DNA of 64,000 nt from Rhodoferax aquaticus (lineage in GTDB: Bacteria > Pseudomonadota > Gammaproteobacteria > Burkholderiales > Burkholderiaceae_C): contig NZ_CP036282.1 of assembly GCF_006974105.1 (NCBI RefSeq), positions 4,650,001 through 4,714,000 on the forward strand, read 5' to 3'. The notes under the pieces were generated by a model. It searched no databases. It was given only the letters and a program-made list of their open reading frames with translations, and was not told the origin of the DNA. Shown one piece after another: positions 24,500 through 33,689 of this stretch. The first letter of the stretch is position 1. Each line of letters begins with the position of its first letter. The position numbers and the translations under genes are program-made.

Positions 24500-25849
24500 A
24501 TGAACATGAATGACGCAGCCCCCTTGGCCGCCCCCCGCACCGACGCCGCTTGGCTGGATGCCCATTGGATGCCCTACACCGGCAACCGCGACTTCAAAGC
24601 CAACCCGCGCATCATGGTGGGCGCCAAAGGCTGCTACTACACCGACCAACACGGCAAGCAAATCTTTGACGGTCTATCAGGCCTGTGGTGCAGCGGCTTA
24701 GGCCACGGCCGCCAAGAGTTGGTGGATGCGGTCACCCGCCAGATGGCCACCTTGGACTACTCCCCGGCGTTTCAGTTTGGCCACCCCTTGTCGTTCGAGC
24801 TGGCCAACAAGCTCAAGGAACTCACCCCTGCTGGGCTGGACTATGTGTTCTTCACCGGCTCGGGTTCGGAGTCTGCCGACACCTCTTTGAAAATGGCACG
24901 CGCTTACTGGCGCGCCAAAGGCCAAGCCAGCAAGACCTTGCTGATTGGCCGCGAAAAAGGCTACCACGGCGTGAACTTTGGTGGCATTTCGGTAGGCGGT
25001 TTGGTGGCCAACCGCAAGATGTTTGGCCAAGGCATTCAGGCCGACCACTTGCCCCACACCATGCTGGCCAGCAATGCCTTCACACGCGGCATGGCCGACA
25101 AAGGTGCTGACTTGGCCGACGACTTGCTGCGCCTGATTGCCCTGCACGACGCCAGCAACATCGCCGCCGTGATTGTGGAACCCATGTCAGGCTCAGCCGG
25201 CGTGATCATCCCGCCCAAGGGCTACTTGCAACGCCTGCGCGACATCTGCACTGCCAACAACATCTTGCTGATATTTGACGAAGTGATCACCGGCTTTGGC
25301 CGCATGGGCGCTTGGACAGGTGCTGAGGCCTTTGGCGTGACCCCGGACATCATGAACGTGGCCAAGCAAATCACCAACGGTGCCCAACCCTTGGGCGCTG
25401 TGCTGGCCAAGAAGGACATTTACGACACCTTCATGGCGCAAGGCGGCCCCAACTACATGCTGGAGTTTGCCCACGGCTACACCTACTCCGCACACCCCAT
25501 GGCCTGCGCCGTGGGTCTTGCCACGCTGGACATCTTGCAGCGCGAAAACATGGTCGACAAAGTCAAGGCCTTGGCGCCCTACTTTGAAAACGCCGTGCAC
25601 AGCCTCAAAGGCAGCAAGCATGTGACCGACATCCGCAACTACGGGCTGGCAGCAGGCTTCACCATTGACGCAGTGCCCGGCGAACCCGCGCGCCGCCCCT
25701 ACGAAATCGCCATGGCCATGCTGCAAAAAGGCTTCTACGTGCGCTACGGCGGTGACACCATCCAGCTGGCACCGCCATTTATCTCGACCCCCGCGCAGAT
25801 CGACAGCTTGGTCAACGCCTTGGGCGAAACCTTCAACCAAACGGCCTGA
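24500..25849 (+). CDS. Omega-amino acid (beta-alanine):pyruvate aminotransferase
   Basis: 449 residues, class III aminotransferase. Signature pieces are DGLSGLWCSGLGHGRQELVD, FFTGSGSESADTSLKMAR, LIFDEVITGFGRMG with the cofactor Asp, and NVAKQITNGAQPLGA with K289 as the PLP lysine. N-terminal HWMPYTGNRDFKANPR is typical of beta-alanine:pyruvate transaminases. It would move the amino group of beta-alanine to pyruvate, giving malonate semialdehyde and alanine; the dehydrogenase that follows can make acetyl-CoA from it. Some homologues prefer other omega-amines. Confidence 0.87.
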   Translation: MNMNDAAPLAAPRTDAAWLDAHWMPYTGNRDFKANPRIMVGAKGCYYTDQHGKQIFDGLSGLWCSGLGHGRQELVDAVTRQMATLDYSPAFQFGHPLSFELANKLKELTPAGLDYVFFTGSGSESADTSLKMARAYWRAKGQASKTLLIGREKGYHGVNFGGISVGGLVANRKMFGQGIQADHLPHTMLASNAFTRGMADKGADLADDLLRLIALHDASNIAAVIVEPMSGSAGVIIPPKGYLQRLRDICTANNILLIFDEVITGFGRMGAWTGAEAFGVTPDIMNVAKQITNGAQPLGAVLAKKDIYDTFMAQGGPNYMLEFAHGYTYSAHPMACAVGLATLDILQRENMVDKVKALAPYFENAVHSLKGSKHVTDIRNYGLAAGFTIDAVPGEPARRPYEIAMAMLQKGFYVRYGGDTIQLAPPFISTPAQIDSLVNALGETFNQTA

Positions 25850-25888
25850 CACCCTGCCACGCGGCAATTCTGATTCACTCCTCTTTTT

Positions 25889-25924
25889 ATAGCTGCTTGC
25901 GCTTATTCCATGGGCGCAAGCAGC
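25889..25924 (+). repeat. Dispersed hairpin repeat, canonical copy
   Basis: The clearest copy in the window: ATAGCTGCTTGCGC, TTATTCCATGG, GCGCAAGCAGC, with perfect 11-bp arms (25892-25902 and 25914-25924). It sits between the aminotransferase and dehydrogenase of one operon, so it may affect mRNA processing or stability there. Confidence 0.85.
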
Positions 25925-25946
25925 CCATTTGGCACTTAAACAACCC

Positions 25947-27452
25947 ATGTCTCAACTCCCTACAGTCGGCCACCTCATCGGCGGCAAGATCATCACCACC
26001 GGCGAACGCGCGCAAGACGTCTTCAACCCCGCCACCGGCAAAGCCGAGAAGCGCGTGCTGCTGGCCCCCAAAGCCACGGTAGAAGAAGCCATTGCCAACG
26101 CGCAAGCTGCCTTCCCGGCCTGGCGCAACACGCCTCCGCTCAAACGCGCCCGCGTGATGGGCAACCTCAAAGTCTTGCTGGAAAAGCACGCTGACGAACT
26201 CTGCGCCCTGATCACCGCCGAACACGGCAAGGTGCTCTCTGATGCCTTGGGCGAACTGCAACGCGGCATTGAAAACGTGGAGTACGCGTCTTATGCGCCT
26301 GAGCTGCTCAAAGGCGAGCACAGCAAAAACGTGGGCCCCGCCATCGACAGCTGGTCCGAGTTCCAGGCGCTGGGCGTCACCGCCGGCATCACCCCCTTCA
26401 ACTTCCCGGCCATGGTGCCGCTGTGGATGTGGCCCATGGCTGTGGCCTGCGGCAACACCTTCATCCTGAAACCGTCGGAGCGCGACCCCAGCTCCACCCT
26501 GCGTGTGGCCGAACTGGCGCTCGAAGCCGGCCTGCCACCCGGCGTGCTCAACGTGGTCAACGGCGACAAGGAAGCCGTGGACACGCTGCTCACCGACCCG
26601 CGCGTCAAGGCCGTGAGCTTTGTGGGCTCTACCCCGATTGCTGAGTACATCTACGCCGAAGGCTGCAAGCACGGCAAGCGCGTGCAGGCTTTGGGCGGCG
26701 CCAAGAACCACGCGGTGGTCATGCCCGACGCCGATGTAGCCAACGCCGTGAGTGCGCTCATGGGCGCGGCCTATGGCTCCTGCGGCGAGCGCTGCATGGC
26801 CATTCCGCTGGTGGTGGCCGTGGGTGATGCCACCGCCGACGCGGTGATTGAAGGCCTGAAGGCCGAGATCGCCAAGATGAAGGTCGGCCCCGGCACCGCC
26901 CCCGGCATGGACATGGGCCCGCTGGTCACCAAGCCGCATTTTGAAAAGGTCAAGGGCTATGTGGACCAGGGCGTAAAAGAAGGCGCCACCTTGGTGGTAG
27001 ACGGCCGTGGCCTGAAAGTGGCCGGCCATGAAGAAGGCTACTACCTCGGCCCCTGCCTGTTTGACAACGTCAAACCCGGCATGGTGATCTACCAAGAAGA
27101 GATCTTCGGCCCCGTCCTGGGCGTGGTGCGCGTCAAAACCTTGCAAGAGGCCATGGACATGATCGACGCCCACGAATACGGCAACGGCACCTGCATCTTC
27201 ACCCGCGACGGAGAAGCCGCCCGCTACTTCACCGACAACATCTTGGTTGGCATGGTGGGTGTGAACGTGCCCTTGCCCGTGCCCGTGGCCTACCACTCTT
27301 TTGGCGGCTGGAAGCGCAGCCTGTTCGGCGACCTACACGCCTACGGCCCCGACGCCGTGCGCTTCTACACCAAGCGCAAGACCATCACCCAACGCTGGCC
27401 GAGTGCTGGTGTGCGCGAAGGGGCGGTGTTTAGCTTTCCGAGTACCAAGTAA
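25947..27452 (+). CDS. mmsA: CoA-acylating methylmalonate/malonate-semialdehyde dehydrogenase
   Basis: 501 residues, the usual MmsA/IolA length. TPFNFPAMVPLWMWPMAVAC, LGGAKNHAVVMPDAD (where the usual general-base Glu is replaced, a hallmark of this family) and GSCGERCMAI with the catalytic Cys are present. It converts malonate or methylmalonate semialdehyde with CoA and NAD+ to acetyl- or propionyl-CoA and CO2. It follows the aminotransferase by 97 bases. A TTG at 25929 is in frame but the ATG at 25947 gives the family start MSQLPTVGHLIGG. A strong terminator follows. Confidence 0.93.
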   Translation: MSQLPTVGHLIGGKIITTGERAQDVFNPATGKAEKRVLLAPKATVEEAIANAQAAFPAWRNTPPLKRARVMGNLKVLLEKHADELCALITAEHGKVLSDALGELQRGIENVEYASYAPELLKGEHSKNVGPAIDSWSEFQALGVTAGITPFNFPAMVPLWMWPMAVACGNTFILKPSERDPSSTLRVAELALEAGLPPGVLNVVNGDKEAVDTLLTDPRVKAVSFVGSTPIAEYIYAEGCKHGKRVQALGGAKNHAVVMPDADVANAVSALMGAAYGSCGERCMAIPLVVAVGDATADAVIEGLKAEIAKMKVGPGTAPGMDMGPLVTKPHFEKVKGYVDQGVKEGATLVVDGRGLKVAGHEEGYYLGPCLFDNVKPGMVIYQEEIFGPVLGVVRVKTLQEAMDMIDAHEYGNGTCIFTRDGEAARYFTDNILVGMVGVNVPLPVPVAYHSFGGWKRSLFGDLHAYGPDAVRFYTKRKTITQRWPSAGVREGAVFSFPSTK

Positions 27453-27476
27453 GCCGACGCTGTTTGGTCGCCATCC

Positions 27477-27504
27477 AAGCCGGGCCTTTAGCCCGGCTTT
27501 TTTG
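27477..27504 (+). terminator. Intrinsic terminator after mmsA
   Basis: AAGCCGGGC / GCCCGGCTT stem (27477-27485 and 27491-27499), 5-base loop and a T-run, 25 bases after the stop. Confidence 0.92.
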
Positions 27505-27590
27505 TATCTGAACATGTAGTAACCGGCTAACACCCAAGCCGCTTTGAGCCGCCCAACAATGGAACTCCCAACTACAACGAGGAGACCACG

Positions 27591-28172
27591 ATGGCTGCTA
27601 AAAAGATTTTGATGATTTGCGGTGACTACTGCGAGGACTACGAGACCATGGTGCCGTTTCAGGCGCTGCTGGCTGTGGGCCATACCGTGCATGCGGTGTG
27701 CCCGGACAAAAAGGCGGGCGACCACATCAAAACCGCCATCCACGACTTTGAAGGCGCGCAAACCTACAGCGAAAAGCCCGGCCACAACTTTGTGCTGAAC
27801 GCCAGTTTTGCGGAGGTGCAAGCGACCCAGTATGACGCGCTGGTTTTGCCGGGCGGACGTGGCCCGGAGTACTTGCGCACCTACCCTGCCGTGGTGGCCA
27901 TGGTGCGGCATTTTTTTGACACCAACAAGCCGGTCGCCGCCATTTGCCATGCCGCACAGCTCTTGGCCGGGGCCAAGGTTTTGAAAGAGCGCACCTGCTC
28001 AGCCTACCCCGCCTGCCGGGCTGAGGTGGAGTTGGCTGGCGGCATTTATGCCGACATTGCCGTGGACAGTGCGGTCACTGAGGGCAACTTGGTATCAGCC
28101 CCCGCGTGGCCAGCGCACCCGGCGTGGATTGCGCAATTCTTGGTGCTACTGGGTACGCGTATTCAGCATTGA
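27591..28172 (+). CDS. DJ-1/PfpI superfamily protein
   Basis: 193 residues. KKILMICGDYCEDYETMVPF at the N-terminus, LVLPGGRGPEYLR and AICHAAQLL with the nucleophilic-elbow Cys fit the DJ-1/PfpI class I glutamine-amidotransferase-like fold. Members act as proteases, deglycases or chaperones, so the reaction cannot be named. ACGAGGAG lies before the ATG. The 138 bases upstream show the end of the mmsA terminator and no clear promoter. Confidence 0.88.
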   Translation: MAAKKILMICGDYCEDYETMVPFQALLAVGHTVHAVCPDKKAGDHIKTAIHDFEGAQTYSEKPGHNFVLNASFAEVQATQYDALVLPGGRGPEYLRTYPAVVAMVRHFFDTNKPVAAICHAAQLLAGAKVLKERTCSAYPACRAEVELAGGIYADIAVDSAVTEGNLVSAPAWPAHPAWIAQFLVLLGTRIQH

Positions 28173-28233
28173 CAGCGCTAATGCGGCGGGACAATATGGC
28201 CCGTTGCCTAAGGGGTGTTCATGGGGAGTTGTC

Positions 28234-28614
28234 ATGTGCCAAGTGTTCATCAGTGCTGACCCACATTTGTACGAAAGCCGTGCCCGCTCTGTGCGTTTGC
28301 ACGGGGTGGCCACGAGCATCAAACTGGAAAACCTGTTTTGGCAGGTGCTGTTAGAGATTGCCCAGCGCGATGGCATGAGCGTGCCCCAGCTGTGCACCAA
28401 GCTATATGACGAGCTGGTGCAAGACCGCGGCGAGGTAGACAACTTTGCGTCTTTTTTGCGGGTGTGCTGCGGTCGCTACATGGCGCTGCAACTCTCAGGC
28501 GGAATTCCGCAAGATGCCAGCATTCCTATTAGCAGCCTCAACGCGCGAAGGGTGCTGGAAACTGAGGGGCGCGCCGGGCAATGCCTAACGCAGGCAAGGC
28601 GCACTGCGGCTTAG
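28234..28614 (+). CDS. Ribbon-helix-helix domain protein (RHH_4 type)
   Basis: 126 residues. Residues 15-85 read RSVRLHGVATSIKLENLFWQ and on to FASFLRVCCGRYM, the pattern of the RHH_4 family of small dimeric DNA-binding proteins, often single-gene regulators. The C-terminal 40 residues look disordered. There is no toxin gene alongside, so antitoxin function is not supported. It converges with the hypothetical gene at 28637. Confidence 0.72.
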   Translation: MCQVFISADPHLYESRARSVRLHGVATSIKLENLFWQVLLEIAQRDGMSVPQLCTKLYDELVQDRGEVDNFASFLRVCCGRYMALQLSGGIPQDASIPISSLNARRVLETEGRAGQCLTQARRTAA

Positions 28615-28636
28615 TACTGGCCGCCGTGTACCGCGC

Positions 28637-29266
28637 TCAATGCGCGTTTTGTATGCGGGCGAGTTGCCCCAGTTCGCGCGCTTCGTTACTTGCAAAGAAC
28701 TCTGGGTTTTGTTCGGTCCAGTTGCAATACAACAAGCGCACGGTGGACTCATCGACCGAGGCATCCATTCTGACCATGGCCGCAATGTGGTGGCTACCAA
28801 ACACGTCTTGCGTGTACAAGCGTTCAATGGCAATGGCCCCCGGCATAGCCGGCAAGTTGGCGTGGCGAACTTCTGACCAGCGTGCCGCCGCCGCCGGGGC
28901 TTGCGCGCCTTGGGCATGGGGCAGTTCTACGCGGTACTGGACTTGCAGGCCCTTGGCCGCCACTGCGACCAAATTACCGAATTCGTCCTTGCCTACAGCC
29001 AGCACATCCGCAGGCATGCCCAGGCTCTCCAAGCAGTAGCTCACATCGAAGGCTTGCGCCAAGGCATCTGGAAAAAAGCTCCACACGCAGCCATCCGGCC
29101 CTATCGTGAAGGCCTCTTCACGACCGTATCGGTTGTCTACCAAACAGGTTTGGCGCCACAAAGGCTGCGCTGTTGCTGCGGGCGTGGCCTGGGCCGGGAC
29201 GGCAGAACGCGAGGCTTTTTCACTACGCGCTGCAGCGCGTGGAGCGGTTTGGGTGTGTGACAGCAT
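28637..29266 (-). CDS. Hypothetical protein, no recognised family
   Basis: 209 residues. The first 35 are Ala-rich and low-complexity (TAPRAAARSEKASRSAVPAQ). After that comes a strand-rich domain with LVDNRYGREEAFTIGPDGCVWSFFPD and MPADVLAVGKDEFGNLVAVA, no signal peptide and no membrane span. The pattern of short DG/GxxE turns suggests beta-structure. AAGGAC before the ATG at 29266 decides the start over the ATG at 29284. It is divergent from the winged-helix/TPR regulator at 29472 across 206 AT-richer bases, so joint control is possible. I do not recognise a function. Confidence 0.6.
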   Translation of the reverse strand: MLSHTQTAPRAAARSEKASRSAVPAQATPAATAQPLWRQTCLVDNRYGREEAFTIGPDGCVWSFFPDALAQAFDVSYCLESLGMPADVLAVGKDEFGNLVAVAAKGLQVQYRVELPHAQGAQAPAAAARWSEVRHANLPAMPGAIAIERLYTQDVFGSHHIAAMVRMDASVDESTVRLLYCNWTEQNPEFFASNEARELGQLARIQNAH

Positions 29267-29471
29267 CGTTAGTCCTTGTGCCATTGGCCACTAGGGGGCC
29301 ATTTGTCAAAAATATGACATGCAGTTTCGTCGTACACGCGACAAAAGTCCCAAAGAAAACCTGAAAATTCCTGAAAAATGCATGCTGACATGCCAAAATC
29401 CGCCCCTGAGTTCTAAGGAACTACATTTTTTTACACACTGAACCCGGTGTATCGCGAAAGTTTTCTCTTAG

Positions 29472-31061
29472 GTGCCTTCTTCTCCCCTTACTGACAGTGT
29501 GTTTGGTGCGTTTGTGCTGCAACGCCACGAAAGGCGCTTGCTGTGCAATGACAAAGCGGTGAGTTTGGGCGCGCGCGCTTTTGATGTACTGTCTGCCCTG
29601 GTTGACAACGCTGGCAAGTTGGTGACCAAGCAGCAGCTGTTGGACGCCGTATGGCCTGGCGTTGCGGTCGAAGAAAACAATTTGCAGGTGCACGTGTCTA
29701 CGCTGCGGCGTTTGCTGGGCAACGAGACGATTGCAACCGTATCCGGGCGGGGCTATCGCTTTACGGCCCGAATTTCATCGGTCACGCCAGCGGCGGCTCC
29801 TGTGGAGGGGGCCGTAGAAGCCCCTAAGCCTGCAGGCGTGCATGGACAACGCCGCGCCCAAGACCTGATGGCCCACAGGCGCACCGTTGCGGTGCTGCCC
29901 TTTGTGAATTTGAATGGCGATGCAGACCAAGAGTATTTCTCGGATGGTTTGGCCGAGGACATCATCGCCCAATTGACCCGTTCACCGTGGTTGTTGGTGG
30001 TGTCACGCAATTCCTCGTTTACCTACCGGGGTAGCAGCCTCGGCAATGCACAGATTGGCTTGGCCTTGGGTGCGCGCTATTTGGTACAGGGCAGTGTGCG
30101 CAAAGCGGGCACCACCTTGCGCATGACGGCCGAATTGGTGGACACCATTACCCAAGAAACGCTATGGTCTGACCGCTACGACCGGCCTTTGGCGGATTTG
30201 TTTGCGCTACAAGACCAGATTTCTGCCCACGTGGTGAGCACCATCGAACCGGTATACCTGCACCGGGAAGAACGCGTGGCCTCCGAAGTGGCGCAGCAAG
30301 ACATGCAGCATTGGGACATGCTCATGCGGGCGCGTTGGCATTTTTGGCGCTCTACCCCCGACCACGTTTTGAAGGCACAAAACCTTTTGCGCCAAGCTTT
30401 GGAGCGCAAACCTGACGATTCGCCCACCCTGTCGCTCATGGCGTTTACCTACTTGGCCCAACTGTGGGGTGGCTGGTCCCAAGACCCCAAAGCCGCGGTA
30501 GGGGAGGCCTACCGCCTGGCCATGATGTCGGTACGCAATGACGACCGTGACGCCTACGCCCACTTTACCTTGGGGACTACGCAGTCACTGTGCGGCCAAA
30601 TGGATGCTGCTATTGGTGAGCTAGAGCGGGCCTTGAGCCTGTACCCCCAATTTGCGGCTGCCGCAGGTGAATTGGGTCGTTTGCTGGCGTTTTCTGCGCG
30701 GCCTGACGAGGCAGAAGAGCTTGTCTTGCAGGCTATAGACTCCAGCCCGCACGACCCCCACTTAAGCCTGTGGGTGCGCACACGCGCCATTGCAAAGTTC
30801 ACCCAAGAGAATTATGTGGACGCATTGCGCTACGCCAAAGAAGCGGTTGCCAAACGCCCCGACTGGTTCTTTAACCATCTGTTGCTGGCCGCTTGCTACG
30901 CCATGCTCAACAACCTGCCGGCTGCACAGGCGAGTTTGAACACTGCGCTCACCAACCGGCCCTACAACTTGGGGGCCTTTCACTTGGGTCATCCCTTTGT
31001 GGAGCCGAAGCACCGGGATAAATTTTTGCACGCACTCAGTTTGGCCGGTTGGCAGCCTTAA
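29472..31061 (+). CDS. Winged-helix (OmpR/CadC-type) regulator with TPR domain
   Basis: 529 residues. Residues 8-100 are an OmpR/PhoB-type DNA-binding winged helix (GARAFDVLSALVDNAGKLVT ... VHVSTLRRLLGNE ... TVSGRGYRFTA). Residues about 138-260 carry AVLPFVNLNGDADQEYFSDG, a TolB-N/adenylyl-cyclase-associated segment seen in this regulator class. The remainder is TPR-like helices. There is no membrane segment, so unlike CadC it is cytosolic. No catalytic cyclase domain is present. The start is a GTG; no downstream Met keeps the winged helix. The flavoprotein gene starts 65 bases downstream and is the likely target. Confidence 0.83.
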   Translation: MPSSPLTDSVFGAFVLQRHERRLLCNDKAVSLGARAFDVLSALVDNAGKLVTKQQLLDAVWPGVAVEENNLQVHVSTLRRLLGNETIATVSGRGYRFTARISSVTPAAAPVEGAVEAPKPAGVHGQRRAQDLMAHRRTVAVLPFVNLNGDADQEYFSDGLAEDIIAQLTRSPWLLVVSRNSSFTYRGSSLGNAQIGLALGARYLVQGSVRKAGTTLRMTAELVDTITQETLWSDRYDRPLADLFALQDQISAHVVSTIEPVYLHREERVASEVAQQDMQHWDMLMRARWHFWRSTPDHVLKAQNLLRQALERKPDDSPTLSLMAFTYLAQLWGGWSQDPKAAVGEAYRLAMMSVRNDDRDAYAHFTLGTTQSLCGQMDAAIGELERALSLYPQFAAAAGELGRLLAFSARPDEAEELVLQAIDSSPHDPHLSLWVRTRAIAKFTQENYVDALRYAKEAVAKRPDWFFNHLLLAACYAMLNNLPAAQASLNTALTNRPYNLGAFHLGHPFVEPKHRDKFLHALSLAGWQP

Positions 31062-31125
31062 ACTTTTCGGGCTTAAAGGAGGCGGTCCTGACCTCCCAAC
31101 CAACCCAAAAAGAGAGAGACCCTGC

Positions 31126-33279
31126 ATGGCCCAAGACCCTACGACACTGCCCAGCAGCAACGCCAAACGCAAAGTTGCCATTCTTGGTGGCGGCATTTCG
31201 GCACTCGCCACCGCGTTCGAACTAAGCAGCCAGCCCCAGTGGCAAGACTCCCTAGACATCACGCTGTACCAAATGGGTTGGCGTTTGGGCGGCAAGTGCG
31301 CCACCGCCCGTGGGCCCAATGACCGTATTGAAGAGCACGGCATCCACGGTTTCTTGGGCAGCTACTACAACGCCTTGCCCATGATGCGCGACTGCTATGC
31401 CGCCCTGGGCCGCGCACCGGGCCAGCCCTTGGCCACTTTTGAAGAGGCGTTTAAGCCCGAGAGTTTTGTCTTGATGTGGGAGTACATCGACGGCAAGATG
31501 ATCCGTTGGCCGTTTACCTCGCCCACCAACAGCTTGTTGCCCAGCGACCCCGCGTCATTGGACAAGCTGCGCTCTGTAGAACATTGGATTGCATCCACCG
31601 CTGCGGTGCTAGAAGGCTTGTTCGACCACCATGAAGCGGCACACGGCGCGCAAGGGCTGTTGGACAAAGCCAAGTGGGCCGTGGGCCGCCAAGTGATCAA
31701 ACACACGCTGAGCAGCATCGAAAAAGCGAAGACCAATCTGCATGAGGAAGAATCCGGCGTCAGCCACGCTTTGGAAAAAGCCTGGGATTGGGTTCGCGAC
31801 ACTGCGGTGGACCTGCTGGACGACAACACCGAGATTCGCCGCCTGCTCATCGTGGGGGAGTACCTGCTGGCCATCATCCGTGGATGCATCAAGGACGAAG
31901 TGGCCACCAAAGGCTTTGACCACTTGGACGATGAGAACTTCAGCGACTGGTTGATCCGCCACGGCGCTTCCGTCATGGTGGCCTCGTCGCCGATGGCGCT
32001 CAACACCGTCAACCTGTCGTACCAATACCCCCAAGGCGACACCGCACGCACTGCGCTCATGGGCGCGGGCTGCTACTTGCACTGGACGATACGCAGCTTT
32101 GCCTATATGGGTGCATTCGCGTGGCTGTTTGAGGCAGGCACGGGCGAGACCATCATTGCGCCTTTGTACGAAGTGCTGCGCAAACGCGGTGTGAAGTTTG
32201 AGTTCTTCCACAAGGTCGAGTCCTTGGGCCTGAGCGCCGACAAAGGCTCGGTGGCCACCATCAACTTTGACGTGCAAGCCACGTTGAAGAACCCGCAGGC
32301 GGTGTACGAGCCGCTGTTCATGGTCAAAGGTCTGCCTTCATGGCCCGCCACGCCCATGTTCGACCAGCTTGTGCAGGGCGACGCACTCAAGGCGGGCAAG
32401 GTGGATTTGGAGTCCTACTGGAATGGCTGGCAGCCTGTCGCCAAACGCCAGTTGGTCGCTGGCCAAGACTTTGACCAAATTGTGTTCGCCATCTCCATAG
32501 GCGCAGTGCCTTACCTGTGCAAAGAGCTGTTGGCGGCCAAGCCTGAGTGGCAAAACATGGTGGACAAAGTCACCACCGTGCAAACGCAAACCATGCAACT
32601 GTGGATGAACCGCAGCACCACCGAACTGGGCTGGGACATCGAGTTCAAAAACCCCCACGACACCGTGATCGGTGCGACCTACCTCAACCCCTTGGACGGC
32701 CAGGTGGACTTCACCCACTTGCTGCCCTGGGAGAGCTGGCCCGCTGACCAAGAACCTAAATCGCTGTGGTACTTCAGCGGTGCCATGGCCGAGTACGAAG
32801 CGCCCCCGCCGTTCACCGACACCGACTACCCAGCGCGCGCCCACGCCCGCGTCAAGGCCCAGTGCATCCAGTACCTGCAAGCCAGCATGGGGCCCCTGCT
32901 GCCCAAGTCCACCACCAACGTGATCAGCCCTCCCGGCGACCCCGTGGGCCTGGACTTTAGCCTGCTACAAGGCTATGACGATGCCAACGCGGGCTTGGGC
33001 GTGCAGCGCTTTAACCAACAATTCTGGCGCGCCAACATCGACCCCACCGAGAGCTATGTGACATCCCCTCCCGGCAGCACAGCCGCGCGTCTCAAAGCCT
33101 GGGGCAGCGGTTTTAGCAACCTCGCCATCGCAGGCGACTGGATCTACACCGGCCTGAACGTAGGGAGCGTAGAAGGTGCCGTCATGGGCGGCAAGCTCGC
33201 CGCCCACGCCATCAGCGGCTACCCTGCCCTGCGCGATATCCCGGGCTATCCCACACCTGAATCGCCCACCGGGGCATGA
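31126..33279 (+). CDS. Large FAD-dependent oxidoreductase, phytoene-desaturase/amine-oxidase-like
   Basis: 717 residues, long for the family (about 450-520). KVAILGGGISALATAFELSS is the FAD dinucleotide-binding motif, followed by QMGWRLGGKCATARG and EEHGIHGFLGSYYN. The C-terminus has SNLAIAGDWIYTGLNVGSVE, the second FAD motif of desaturases and amine oxidases. An insertion at roughly residues 150-280 (helical, charged) explains the length. No carotenoid gene is near, so the substrate is open. AGAGAGAGAC precedes the ATG at 31126. It is followed by a small membrane protein 85 bases on. Confidence 0.8.
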   Translation: MAQDPTTLPSSNAKRKVAILGGGISALATAFELSSQPQWQDSLDITLYQMGWRLGGKCATARGPNDRIEEHGIHGFLGSYYNALPMMRDCYAALGRAPGQPLATFEEAFKPESFVLMWEYIDGKMIRWPFTSPTNSLLPSDPASLDKLRSVEHWIASTAAVLEGLFDHHEAAHGAQGLLDKAKWAVGRQVIKHTLSSIEKAKTNLHEEESGVSHALEKAWDWVRDTAVDLLDDNTEIRRLLIVGEYLLAIIRGCIKDEVATKGFDHLDDENFSDWLIRHGASVMVASSPMALNTVNLSYQYPQGDTARTALMGAGCYLHWTIRSFAYMGAFAWLFEAGTGETIIAPLYEVLRKRGVKFEFFHKVESLGLSADKGSVATINFDVQATLKNPQAVYEPLFMVKGLPSWPATPMFDQLVQGDALKAGKVDLESYWNGWQPVAKRQLVAGQDFDQIVFAISIGAVPYLCKELLAAKPEWQNMVDKVTTVQTQTMQLWMNRSTTELGWDIEFKNPHDTVIGATYLNPLDGQVDFTHLLPWESWPADQEPKSLWYFSGAMAEYEAPPPFTDTDYPARAHARVKAQCIQYLQASMGPLLPKSTTNVISPPGDPVGLDFSLLQGYDDANAGLGVQRFNQQFWRANIDPTESYVTSPPGSTAARLKAWGSGFSNLAIAGDWIYTGLNVGSVEGAVMGGKLAAHAISGYPALRDIPGYPTPESPTGA

Positions 33280-33364
33280 GCCGCGCAATAGATCGATAAA
33301 ACATGGAGCGGTCGCAAATGCATGACGCACACGCTACCGCCCCATCCACCTTGGAGAAAGCACC

Positions 33365-33682
33365 ATGAGCCCACAGGCCTTCGAACTCAAAGACTACCGC
33401 CAACCCGTTGTGACTTCACTGGGCGTGATCCTCGGCTTTATCGTGGGCTTTTTAGGCCAATGGGTGACGGAGCCAGATTTCGCATTGCGCACATGGTCAG
33501 ACTGGGTGGTATTTGTGGGCTGTTTTGTAGGCTCACTGCTGCTGTTCGCTGCGCTGTTTCGCATGCTTCAGCCCAGCGTGCCGCAGGAAGACGCCTTGGC
33601 CCACTACCGTGTCACGCTCAAGATGTACATGGTGGGATTGGGCGCGGCTTTTGGCGGCATCCTCGTTTCAGCCTTTATCTGA
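33365..33682 (+). CDS. Small three-span membrane protein, unknown
   Basis: 105 residues with three hydrophobic segments (about 17-32, 46-66, 88-105). The ATG at 33365 has GGAGAAAGCACC before it, so translation is well supported. No family is recognised. Position after the flavoprotein suggests it anchors it or passes electrons, which is inference. It ends seven bases from the stop of the convergent LysR gene. Confidence 0.7.
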   Translation: MSPQAFELKDYRQPVVTSLGVILGFIVGFLGQWVTEPDFALRTWSDWVVFVGCFVGSLLLFAALFRMLQPSVPQEDALAHYRVTLKMYMVGLGAAFGGILVSAFI

Positions 33683-33689
33683 AGGCTTC

